A model generated the notes under the pieces. The model saw nothing but the letters and a program-made list of their open reading frames with translations, ran no database searches and had not been told where the DNA came from. From JBBDJB01 sp040880125 (GTDB lineage: Bacteria > Planctomycetota > Planctomycetia > Pirellulales > JBBDJB01): DNA of 64,000 nt. Shown piece by piece: positions 33,192 to 41,118 of this stretch (positions are counted from its first letter, which is position 1; each line of letters starts with the position of its first letter). A program made the position numbers and the translations under genes. The DNA lies in assembly GCA_040880125.1 (NCBI GenBank), contig JBBDJB010000048.1, positions 15,464 through 79,463 of the forward strand. The letters run 5' to 3'.

Positions 33192-34568
33192 TTACGACCG
33201 CGATCGCAGCACGATCACACTGAGCACCGCCAGCAGCGTGACCGCGACGCCCGAACCCAGCGCGATCCAAAGTCCTACGCGTCCGGTGACCCGGCTGCCA
33301 GCACCACTTTCGGCGCCAGGCGGCTGCACATCCGCCGCAGTCGGCGCGGCCTCGGTCGACGCCGCCACCCTGGGCGTACTGAACTCGTTCGCTTCGTTTA
33401 CGGTACCAACGGTGCCAGCCGTTTGCCCGGCCTCGCCGCCGGATTGAGCTTGCTCCGCGGTCGAGGAGGCATCGGCGCCCACGTCCGACGAAGCGACTGT
33501 ATCGCTCGTCGTCTCTCCTTCGACATCGGTTGCGGCCGGGTCCGTCGGTTGGCTCACGCTGGCGGCGACGTCCACGATCGCGATATCCGGAAACAGGCTC
33601 TCCTGCGGCAAGAGGTTCTCGTTGCCTTCCTCCTGCCCAAACGCTTCGGCCATGGCGGTCGCCGAGGCGTTCCAGTCCCATTGCACCAGCAGATTCTTGC
33701 CCGGGTTGAGCGCCTGAACCTCGCACGAACAGGCGCCGCTCATGAACTCGACCAGGGCCTCGATCTTCTCAAGATTCACCCGCTCGCCGACCAGCGGCTC
33801 GCTCGCCCGGCCGCGGCCGTACACGCCGAAGATCATCGGCCCTGAATGATCGCGGTCGGCCGGCCGCACGTTCAACAGCGTCCGCACCAGCCACGCCTCG
33901 GCGGGATCGCTGCGATCGACCGTCATCAGGCCCACGTCGAGCGTCTCGGGCTGCAGCGCCTCGGGCAGGCCCGGCAGCAGGTTGTCCGGCCCGGACAGGC
34001 CTCCGGCGGCCGCCTTCTCGATCACGCCGCGGATCTGCACTTCGGCCGCGCCGGTCAGCGCTTCATCCTCGCCGGACAGCAGCACCAGCACGCCCGCCTT
34101 GCCGGCCGCCAAAATGTCGGCCAACTCGCGCCGCTTCGGCGAGGTGAGCATCGGCTCCACGTCGTCCTCGGTGAGCGCCCCGCGGTAGACGATCGCCGGC
34201 GTAGGCGGCGGTGAAAGCACCACGTACTCCGGCGGCGAGTCGGCCGGACGGTCTTTGACCAGCTCGGCCACCTCCGGCGGCAACGTAGTGATATGCTCCG
34301 GCTGCGAGACGTCGACTGACGAGAACCACAGGTTGGCCATCGCGTCGGGATCGCTGGAGAGCGCTTCGAGCCGCTCGTTCACCCGCTGTTCGGATTCGCC
34401 GGGAGCGTCGCCCTGGTGCAGGTAGAACACCGCGTAGGGCATGGGGTGCCAGTTGTACATCGCGTAGCGGTAGACAGGCGTGGTACACGCCCAGAGCACC
34501 GTCGCGCCGGCCGCCACCAATAACGCGGCCATTGTAAAGGATCGAAGTAGACGCGGTGCAGATCGCAT
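33192..34568 (-). CDS. Exported, probably lipid-modified protein with C-terminal TM helix
   Basis: This 458-residue protein starts at the ATG at 34568, supported by a strong GGAGGTGA ribosome-binding site. The leader ends VLWACTTPVYRYAMYNW, where LWAC could be a lipobox. The body contains thioredoxin-like or von Willebrand-like patches (KAGVLVLLSGEDEALTGAAE, EALVEFMSGACSCEVQALNP) without a confident domain. A Ser/Thr/Ala-rich linker leads to a C-terminal TM helix (LWIALGSGVAVTLLAVLSVI) and RSRS end. It is coupled with the LolD/MacB-like ATPase. Function unknown; an envelope component using that ATPase is inferred from position. Confidence 0.8.
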   Translation of the reverse strand: MRSAPRLLRSFTMAALLVAAGATVLWACTTPVYRYAMYNWHPMPYAVFYLHQGDAPGESEQRVNERLEALSSDPDAMANLWFSSVDVSQPEHITTLPPEVAELVKDRPADSPPEYVVLSPPPTPAIVYRGALTEDDVEPMLTSPKRRELADILAAGKAGVLVLLSGEDEALTGAAEVQIRGVIEKAAAGGLSGPDNLLPGLPEALQPETLDVGLMTVDRSDPAEAWLVRTLLNVRPADRDHSGPMIFGVYGRGRASEPLVGERVNLEKIEALVEFMSGACSCEVQALNPGKNLLVQWDWNASATAMAEAFGQEEGNENLLPQESLFPDIAIVDVAASVSQPTDPAATDVEGETTSDTVASSDVGADASSTAEQAQSGGEAGQTAGTVGTVNEANEFSTPRVAASTEAAPTAADVQPPGAESGAGSRVTGRVGLWIALGSGVAVTLLAVLSVIVLRSRS

Positions 34569-34673
34569 CGTCACCTCCTGCTGAGTGCCGGCAACTGGAA
34601 TGCCGGCTGATGCCCCCAGAATACCAGCTACGCCACGTCCGAACAACAAAAGCCGGCCCTAACAGCCGTTCGA

Positions 34674-34746
34674 AAATGGGACTGGCTCGGAGCCCATCTC
34701 CCGTCGCCCCGGCAATTGCGTGATCGCGACGTGCCTGTCCCATTTT
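34674..34746. repeat. Dispersed intergenic repeat, module D (copy 2)
   Basis: AAAATGGGACTGGCTCGGAG at 34674-34693 pairs with the right end GTGCCTGTCCCATTTT at 34731-34746, an inverted repeat of 73 bp between the lipoprotein gene and the ModC-like gene. It shares the GGGACTGGCTC and GCCTGTCCC ends with 26488 and 57803. It could act as a terminator for the upstream operon. Confidence 0.7.
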
Positions 34747-34758
34747 TCGTTTTCCGCG

Positions 34759-35406
34759 CTACGCGTGCTGCGACTGCTCGACCCGCCCGTCGACGATCTG
34801 CAGGTGCAGGTCGGCCAGTTGATCGGCCTCCTGCCGGTTATGCGTCACGTGCAGGGCCGTCACGCCGGTGTCCTGCTGCACGCGCTTCAGCAGGCCCACC
34901 AGGTGATTGCGAGACTCGTCGTCCAGGGCACTGATCGGCTCGTCCATGCAGAGGATGCGCGGCCGAAATGCCAGCGCCCGCCCCAGCGCCACCCGTTGCC
35001 GCTCGCCGCCCGACAGCCCGCGCGGACGCCGGTCGAGCAACGGCTCCAGCTCGATCAATTCGGCCAGCTCGCCGATGCGGCGGGCGATGTCCGCCTTATT
35101 CCAGCGCCGGATCCGCAGCGCAAACTCCAAATGTTGCCGCACCGTCATCGTATAGAACAGCGCCCCGTCCTGCGGCACCAGCCCGATACCCCGCGCAGCC
35201 GGTTTCAACTTGCAGGCGTCGCGGTCGTCCAACAGCAGTCGTCCGCCGGCGATCGGCTTTAGCCCGCAGATACTCTCCAGCAGCGTGGTCTTGCCGGAGC
35301 CGGTGCGCCCCATCAACACGCAGTACGCCCCCTGCGGCACGTGGAAACTAAGATCCGTCAGGTGGAATCCGCCCGCCTGGATGCATAGCCGGTCGGCTTG
35401 GATCAT
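34759..35406 (-). CDS. ModC-like ABC importer ATPase
   Basis: This 215-residue ATPase has Walker A GRTGSGKT (33-40), signature LSGGERQ and Walker B ILCMDEPISALDD, with D-loop and switch His (LHVTHNRQE). It is shorter than E. coli ModC because the C-terminal TOBE/MOP domain is absent. Its ATG overlaps the permease stop (ATGA at 35406-35403), placing it third in a binding protein-permease-ATPase operon. It energises oxyanion import, most likely molybdate or tungstate. Confidence 0.9.
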   Translation of the reverse strand: MIQADRLCIQAGGFHLTDLSFHVPQGAYCVLMGRTGSGKTTLLESICGLKPIAGGRLLLDDRDACKLKPAARGIGLVPQDGALFYTMTVRQHLEFALRIRRWNKADIARRIGELAELIELEPLLDRRPRGLSGGERQRVALGRALAFRPRILCMDEPISALDDESRNHLVGLLKRVQQDTGVTALHVTHNRQEADQLADLHLQIVDGRVEQSQHA

Positions 35407-36260
35407 TTGAACCCCCGCCCCAGCGTATCGCTTCCGCCCAGTAGCCGCACGACCACCAATACGATCACCGCCACCACGACCATCAACAGCGAAACTCCCA
35501 CCGCGCCGGCCGTGTTGCCGCTGCTGTGCTCAAGATGGACACTCACCGGCAACACCTCGGTCCGCATCCGGGTCGATCCGGCAAAGATCAATATCGGTCC
35601 GAACTCACCGAAAGACCGCGCCCAGGCTAGCGTGCCGGCGGTGAGCAAGCCGTGCCTCGCCTCGGGCATCACCACCGACCAGAACGCCTGGCTCCGCGAG
35701 CAACCGAGTGTTAGCGCCACCTGTTCGCTACGCGGCGAGATCTCATCGAACGTCTCCCGTAGCGAGCGCACCGCGAAGGCGCTGGACACGCTGAACTGCG
35801 CCAAGATCACCGCCGGAATGTGCAGGCTGATCAACAGCGCGTCGTCCACGCGGTAAAGGAACGTCTGCCGAAACAGGATCAACAGGCTCAAGCCAACCAC
35901 CAGCGGCGGCAGAAAGATCGGGATATCCAGCAGGGCGTCGACCACCAGCTTGCCGCGGAACGTGTAGCGCGACATCAAATACCCGATCGGCACCGCCACC
36001 CACAGCGAAGCGATCGCGCTAATGCTGCACGAGATGAGGCTCAGCTTGATTGCGTAGCGAATCTCGGGGCTGGCCAGCACCTCCCAGACGCGGCTCGACT
36101 CTTTCGTCGCATAATAGACGTCCGCCACGATCAGCGAGGCGATCAGCACCAGATAGACGCTCGCCAGGATGCCCAGCCCGGCGTAAAACGGCACGTCCGA
36201 CCGGGACTTTTCGATGCCCGTCCGCTCGGCTTGGGAGGGCGTACGCATACGAGCGGTCAT
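35403..36260 (-). CDS. ModB-like ABC importer permease
   Basis: This 285-residue permease starts at the ATG at 36260, which overlaps the upstream stop codon (ATGA), so the longer open frame to 36404 is rejected. About six TM helices are visible (LGILASVYLVLIASLIVADV, LISCSISAIASLWVAVPIGY, IPIFLPPLVVGLSLLILFRQ, VGVSLLMVVVAVIVLVVVRL). The EAA-loop region reads LGCSRSQAFWSVVMPEARHG, the usual contact with the ATPase. The pattern matches ModB/TupB-type permeases. Confidence 0.92.
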   Translation of the reverse strand: MTARMRTPSQAERTGIEKSRSDVPFYAGLGILASVYLVLIASLIVADVYYATKESSRVWEVLASPEIRYAIKLSLISCSISAIASLWVAVPIGYLMSRYTFRGKLVVDALLDIPIFLPPLVVGLSLLILFRQTFLYRVDDALLISLHIPAVILAQFSVSSAFAVRSLRETFDEISPRSEQVALTLGCSRSQAFWSVVMPEARHGLLTAGTLAWARSFGEFGPILIFAGSTRMRTEVLPVSVHLEHSSGNTAGAVGVSLLMVVVAVIVLVVVRLLGGSDTLGRGFK

Positions 36261-37774
36261 GGGCCGGCCGTTTCTCCAAGCCACTGAAACTTCAGGTCCT
36301 CGAACACCGGCTGCGAGTCGGCCGAGATCAGCCGCTGCATCAACCGCTCGGACAGGTGCTTGTGGCCCGAATTCTTGCTCACTGCGACCGGCTGTACCGC
36401 CCACACGTTCGGATCATCGATCTCAACCACGTCCACGCGATTCTCTTCCGCCGCGGTGTTCGCGCGATAGACGATCGCCGCGTCCAGCCGCTGGAGCGAG
36501 ACCTGCTCCACCAGCGAAGCCGCCGTCGCCGGCTGATCCTGCACGTTCGGCGACACTGCCTCATATAGAGCATGCCGATCGAGAAGCTGCTTGGTCAAGT
36601 CACCCAGCGCACTGAGCTGCGGATTGCACAGCCCCACCTGCATGCCGTCCCGCGCAAGGTCGGACAGTTGCTTCACGTCCTCGGGGTTCCCCTTCTGCAC
36701 CGCGATGACCATTTCTACCTTTGATACATCTCGCGGCGAGTCGAACCACTGTTGCACCCTCTCCATGTACGTGACGTCGCAGGCGAAGTACGCGTCACAG
36801 GGAAGCTGGTTGTGCGAGCCCACCCGGGCTTGCATCTCGCCCACAAGCTGACCGCAGCCGCCGTAACGCGTGAGCACCTGGCAACCTTCGCGCTTTTGAA
36901 ACTCCTTAACGATCGGCTCGGTCGCCAGCCAGTTCAAGCCGCCGCAGTACAGGCTGATCTCCGGTTTCTCCGCCCACTTGTCCCCCTCCACGGGCCGATA
37001 CCCGTGCTTCTCGAAGGATTGCAGCCCTCGATCACGGGCGGTCAAGTACCGCGCGAAGTGCAGTGCCCGAGTCGGGTCCTTGGCCGAAGTGAGCACGCCG
37101 ACGGCAATCTGGTTTTGTTTCGCATCGAACTCCGGCACCGCCACCATGTCGATCGACGGGTACTGCGTGGCGGTGGCGTCCCAGATGATGCCGGCATCCG
37201 CAGCGCCGAGCTTTACGTCGCCGGCGACCATGTTCACCGTATCGCGGGTGGCGAACTTGTGCTCCCACAGCGCGTCCCAGGTGTCCGACGTAAGGCGGCT
37301 TCGGGCCGTTTTGCTGATTGCCGCCACCTTGGGATCGGCCAGCGAAAGCTTGACGTCCTCGCGAACCAAGTCGTCGAGCCCCTGGATATTCTTCGGATTT
37401 CCCCGGGCGACCGCGATCACCGGCCGCTGATACGCCACCGGCAGGATTTCCTCCACGTAGCGATTGTCGAACGTCTCGCCCGCGCGAAGCTGCTCCAGGT
37501 AGTCCACGTCGGCGGCGAGGAACAGATCGCCTTTGCCCAAGTCCGCAATCGTGGCCATCAGCCGTCCCGAGCCGGCCGACTGCGTTTGGATCTCGACGTC
37601 GTACTTTTCGCTGTACTCGTCGATCACCTCTTCCACCGGCTGCCGAATGCCGGCGGCGTAATAAAGGATCAGCGTGTCCCCTTCCGGTCCGGTGCTCCCC
37701 GCCCGCAACAGCCACGCGAGCGCTGCCACTACGGCAATGGACGTGACCGCGGCGACGCGAAAACCGTTTTGCAT
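36257..37774 (-). CDS. Tandem double ModA-type oxyanion-binding protein
   Basis: This 505-residue protein starts at 37774 with a signal/anchor segment (VAAVTSIAVVAALAWLLRAG). Two successive ModA-like type II binding domains follow: about 35-275 (LILYYAAGIRQPVEEVIDEY, QSAGSGRLMATIADLGKGDL) and about 276-505 (ISLYCGGLNWLATEPIVKEF, TRYGGCGQLVGEMQARVGSH, DAYFACDVTYMERVQQW). Normal ModA has a single domain of about 230 residues. The two halves have diverged, so they may bind different oxyanions or act as a membrane-tethered pair. It is the first gene of the operon, with an ATGA overlap to the permease. Confidence 0.88.
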   Translation of the reverse strand: MQNGFRVAAVTSIAVVAALAWLLRAGSTGPEGDTLILYYAAGIRQPVEEVIDEYSEKYDVEIQTQSAGSGRLMATIADLGKGDLFLAADVDYLEQLRAGETFDNRYVEEILPVAYQRPVIAVARGNPKNIQGLDDLVREDVKLSLADPKVAAISKTARSRLTSDTWDALWEHKFATRDTVNMVAGDVKLGAADAGIIWDATATQYPSIDMVAVPEFDAKQNQIAVGVLTSAKDPTRALHFARYLTARDRGLQSFEKHGYRPVEGDKWAEKPEISLYCGGLNWLATEPIVKEFQKREGCQVLTRYGGCGQLVGEMQARVGSHNQLPCDAYFACDVTYMERVQQWFDSPRDVSKVEMVIAVQKGNPEDVKQLSDLARDGMQVGLCNPQLSALGDLTKQLLDRHALYEAVSPNVQDQPATAASLVEQVSLQRLDAAIVYRANTAAEENRVDVVEIDDPNVWAVQPVAVSKNSGHKHLSERLMQRLISADSQPVFEDLKFQWLGETAGP

Positions 37775-37910
37775 ACAAGTTCCTTGTCGCACGTGGCCGA
37801 AATCGGCACTCGGGTGGGTGACGCGGCCGGGCGAAAAGCGAGGAAAACGAGCGCTGACAGCAAGTTTCAACCTAGCCCCGCAGCCGTGCAAAATCAACGA
37901 CCGCCACTGA

Positions 37911-37975
37911 GTAGCGGAATTCGCAAGAATTGCGCAGAACTCTCTCCTTCTTGGAATACTCGCAAATTCCGCTAT
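37911..37975. repeat. Dispersed intergenic repeat, module A variant (copy 5)
   Basis: GTAGCGGAATTCGCAAGAAT at 37911-37930 and GAATACTCGCAAATTCCGCT at 37953-37972 form an inverted pair. The ends match module A with a GTAGCGGAAT start rather than GTAGCTGGA. Confidence 0.7.
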
Positions 37976-38063
37976 GGGGGCCCCCGAATCATATGAACTG
38001 GCTGCCGGTGGATTCACCCCCTGGACAGTAACCGCCGGAAAAAGCCGGCCACTTTCTGGGTGC

Positions 38064-38088
38064 CCACGGCGGGCTTGTCCCGCCGTGG
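38064..38088. repeat. Perfect intergenic hairpin
   Basis: CCACGGCGGG (38064-38073) and CCCGCCGTGG (38079-38088) form a perfect 10-bp stem around a CTTGT loop. There is no T-tract, so it is not a canonical terminator. It is followed by another CCGTGGCAC at 38102. Confidence 0.75.
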
Positions 38089-38418
38089 CACTTGTTTTAT
38101 GCCGTGGCACCCATTGGACCACGTGGCGGCCCATGCCGCATCCGCCTCCCCTTTCCGGCGCGCCGGACGCTCGGTCGCTTCCGGAGCGATCAGGCCGGGA
38201 TTTTGTTGATCGAATCAAGAAGTTTTGATATGATCAGGTCGCTAGCAAACCTGCCCCCACCCTACCTGGACCCACCGCGCCGCGGGGCGCGACGACCGCA
38301 TTGCGAGGCCAGCCAAGGATGGCTCGACCGCGGACGCCACAACACATAGCTACGTTGACTGGCCCTCCCCGCCACTAGCCTGCCACTGCTACCCTCCATC
38401 CATTCACGGGGTGCTGCG

Positions 38419-40917
38419 ATGATACGGACGCACGCATTAGCCACGGCATTTGTCGCCTTCCTATTGGCCGCCAGTCTCGGCCACGCCGCCGAGCCGGACG
38501 CCGAATCGAAAAAGTCCCGCCTGCCCGACCCCGGAGAGTTGACCTCTCTGGCCGTCGAGACTGGCCATGGCACCGAGGCTCGCCTCGAAATCCGCGGGGC
38601 CGACACCCGCCAGCAGTTGCTCGTAACCGGCGTATACGCCTCCGGGCAGGGCCGCGATCTGACCGCCGAGACCGTGTACGAATCGCAGCCCGAGGGCGTG
38701 ATCTCGATCGACGCGTCCGGCATGCTCACGCCCCTGGACGACGGCAGTGCGATCCTGCGAGTCCGGCACGAAGCAGGCCCGTCCGCCGAGTTGGCCGTCA
38801 CGGTGCGAGACTTCGACCGCCAGCCGGAAGTTCACTTTGCCAATCACATCACCCCCATCTTCACCAAGCACGGCTGCAACGGCGGCGGCTGTCACGGCAA
38901 GTCCGGTGGGCAGAACGGCTTTCGACTCTCGCTGCTGGGCTTTGAACCGCCCGAGGACTACCAGTTCCTGGTGAAAGAAGCCCGCGGCCGCCGCGTCTTT
39001 CCCGCCGCGCCCGACCGCAGCCTGCTGTTGCTCAAGGCGACTGGCCAGTTGCCGCACGGCGGCGGCGAGCGCTTTACCGAAGACAGTTATGAATACCGCC
39101 TGATGCGGCGTTGGATCGCCCAGGGTCTGCCCTACGGCGCCGAAGACGCCCCGACCGTCGATCGCATCGAAGTCTTTCCGCGCGAGCGGATCATGGACGC
39201 CCACGCCCAGCAGCAACTGCTGGTGATCGCCCATTACACGGACGGCTCGACACAGGACGTCACCCGCATGGCCCAGTTCGAGCCCAATGCGGTCGAGATG
39301 GCCGAAGTTTCGCCCACTGGCGTTGTCACCACCATCGACCAGACCGGCGACGTGGCGGTGATGGTTCGCTATCAGGCGCAGGTCGACGTGTTTCGGGCCA
39401 CGATCCCGCTGGGCATCCAGATCGAATCGATGCCGCAGGCGAACAACTTCATCGACGAGTTGGCCTTCGCCAAACTGAAGCAGCTCGGCCTGCCGCCGTC
39501 GGAGTTATGCGACGACGCCACCTTCCTGCGGCGCTCCACCGTCGCCATCGCCGGACGCCTGCCGACGCTCGAGGAGTCGCAGGAGTTTATGGCCGACGCC
39601 TCGGAGAATAAGCGAGACCGGTTGATCGATCGTCTGTTGGGCAGCATCGACTATGCCGAGAATTTTGCCAACAAGTGGGCCACCGTGCTCCGGAACAAGC
39701 GAGTGCAGGACACCTACAAGCACGGCACCTACGCGTTCCACATGTGGATTCGCAACAGCCTGCACCAGAACATGCCGTACGACCAGTTCGTGCGGGAAAT
39801 CGTCGCCGCCTCGGGCGACATCGGACGCAATCCGCCAGTCGCCTGGTATCGCGAAGTGAACGAAGTCGAGGAGCAGGTCGAGGACACCGCGCAGTTGTTT
39901 CTGGGCATGCGCATCCAGTGCGCCCGGTGCCATCACCACCCGTTCGAGAAGTGGAGCCAGAAGGACTACTACTCGCTGGCCGCGTTCTTCTCGCAGGTGC
40001 AGCGTAAAGAGGGCGAACTGCCGAGCGAGCAGCGGATCTTCCACAATCCTGGCAAGGCGACCGCGAAAAACCCGAAGACCGGCGAGAACGAACTGCCCAC
40101 CGGTTTGGGTGACGAGCCGCAAGAGGTCGCCCCCGATTACGACCCGCGCCAGGCCCTGGCCGACTGGATGTCCCAGCCGGACAATCCATTCTTCGCCCGT
40201 GCCCTGGTCAACCGCTACTGGAAGCACTTCTTCTCCCGCGGACTGGTCGAGCCGGAAGACGACATGCGCGTGACCAATCCGGCCACCAATCCGGAGTTGC
40301 TCGACGCGGTTGCCGAACATTTCGTCGAGAGCGGCTACGATCTGAAGGACCTAGTCCGCACAATCTGCCGCTCGCGGCTGTTCCAGCTCAGCAGCGAACC
40401 GAACCCCTATAACGCGGACGACAAGCAGAATTACTCTCGATACTTCCCGCGGCGACTGCGAGCCGAAGTGCTGCTCGACTCGGTCGACTCGCTCACCGGC
40501 AGTCCGACCAAGTACGCAGGCATGCCTGCTGGCACGCGGGCGGTGGCCTTGCCGGATACGGAGTTCAATTCGTTCTTCCTGACGGTCTTCGGCCGGCCGG
40601 AAGCAGCAACGGCGTGCGAATGCGAGCGGACTTCCGACGCCAACCTGGCGCAGAGTCTGCACCTGATCAACTCGAATGAGATCCAACAGAAGCTCGCCAG
40701 CAAAGAAGGCCGCGCCGCCATCTTGGCCGCCGACGCGCAGCGCACGCCTGCGGACAATATTGCCGAGCTGTACATGCGCGCGTACTCGCGGCTTCCCACG
40801 CCCGACGAACAGTCCCGTGCGATGGCTTACATCGAAAAGGCCGAGAACGTCGGCCACGCCTATGAGGACATTGTCTGGGCGTTGATCAACACGAAGGAGT
40901 TCCTGTTCGATCACTAA
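38419..40917 (+). CDS. PSCyt-type DUF1549/DUF1553 protein with Big2-like domains
   Basis: This 832-residue exported protein has a signal peptide (ATAFVAFLLAASLGHAAEPD). Two Ig-like Big2 domains are seen at about 50-130 and 250-330 (VYESQPEGVISIDASGMLTP, AQFEPNAVEMAEVSPTGVVT). Between them lies a cytochrome-like HGCNGGGCHGKSGGQNG region near residue 153. DUF1549 (PSCyt2) follows with QCARCHHHPFEKWSQ near 501, and DUF1553 (PSD1) from about 570 (NPFFARALVNRYWKHFFSRG). The Cys-His motifs resemble heme-c sites but their heme loading is not shown. The following gene encodes a PPC protein; the DUF1501 gene often found in this setting is absent. Confidence 0.93.
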   Translation: MIRTHALATAFVAFLLAASLGHAAEPDAESKKSRLPDPGELTSLAVETGHGTEARLEIRGADTRQQLLVTGVYASGQGRDLTAETVYESQPEGVISIDASGMLTPLDDGSAILRVRHEAGPSAELAVTVRDFDRQPEVHFANHITPIFTKHGCNGGGCHGKSGGQNGFRLSLLGFEPPEDYQFLVKEARGRRVFPAAPDRSLLLLKATGQLPHGGGERFTEDSYEYRLMRRWIAQGLPYGAEDAPTVDRIEVFPRERIMDAHAQQQLLVIAHYTDGSTQDVTRMAQFEPNAVEMAEVSPTGVVTTIDQTGDVAVMVRYQAQVDVFRATIPLGIQIESMPQANNFIDELAFAKLKQLGLPPSELCDDATFLRRSTVAIAGRLPTLEESQEFMADASENKRDRLIDRLLGSIDYAENFANKWATVLRNKRVQDTYKHGTYAFHMWIRNSLHQNMPYDQFVREIVAASGDIGRNPPVAWYREVNEVEEQVEDTAQLFLGMRIQCARCHHHPFEKWSQKDYYSLAAFFSQVQRKEGELPSEQRIFHNPGKATAKNPKTGENELPTGLGDEPQEVAPDYDPRQALADWMSQPDNPFFARALVNRYWKHFFSRGLVEPEDDMRVTNPATNPELLDAVAEHFVESGYDLKDLVRTICRSRLFQLSSEPNPYNADDKQNYSRYFPRRLRAEVLLDSVDSLTGSPTKYAGMPAGTRAVALPDTEFNSFFLTVFGRPEAATACECERTSDANLAQSLHLINSNEIQQKLASKEGRAAILAADAQRTPADNIAELYMRAYSRLPTPDEQSRAMAYIEKAENVGHAYEDIVWALINTKEFLFDH

Positions 40918-40950
40918 ACCGAGAGACGCCCTGAAAGCTGCCGGCGACGC

Positions 40951-40974
40951 GTGGCACAGACGTTCCTTTTGTGC
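40951..40974. repeat. Dispersed intergenic repeat, module B (copy 6, degenerate)
   Basis: GTGGCACAGACGTTCC starts a copy of module B 33 bp after the PSCyt gene; its right half is mutated (TTTTGTGC rather than TGTCTGTGC). An open frame beginning inside it would add an artificial MAQTFLL start to the next gene. Confidence 0.7.
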
Positions 40975-41118
40975 AGTCTGCAGGGCGGCATCGACTTCCT
41001 GCTCCGTGAATATTTGACACATTGTATCCGGACAATTCGTACCGGGGCATTCAACCGGCAAATCAACCGGACCGACTTTTTCTTCCCGCCTCGTTTCTCC
41101 CCGACCTCCGCTGAGGGC

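Larger units (their letters stand above)
37775..38418. other. Intergenic region with repeat module A and a perfect hairpin
   Basis: This 644-bp divergent gap between the ModA and PSCyt genes carries a module A variant (37911-37975) and a perfect 10-bp-stem hairpin at 38064-38088. No gene is supported. The remaining sequence should include both promoters. Confidence 0.5.
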
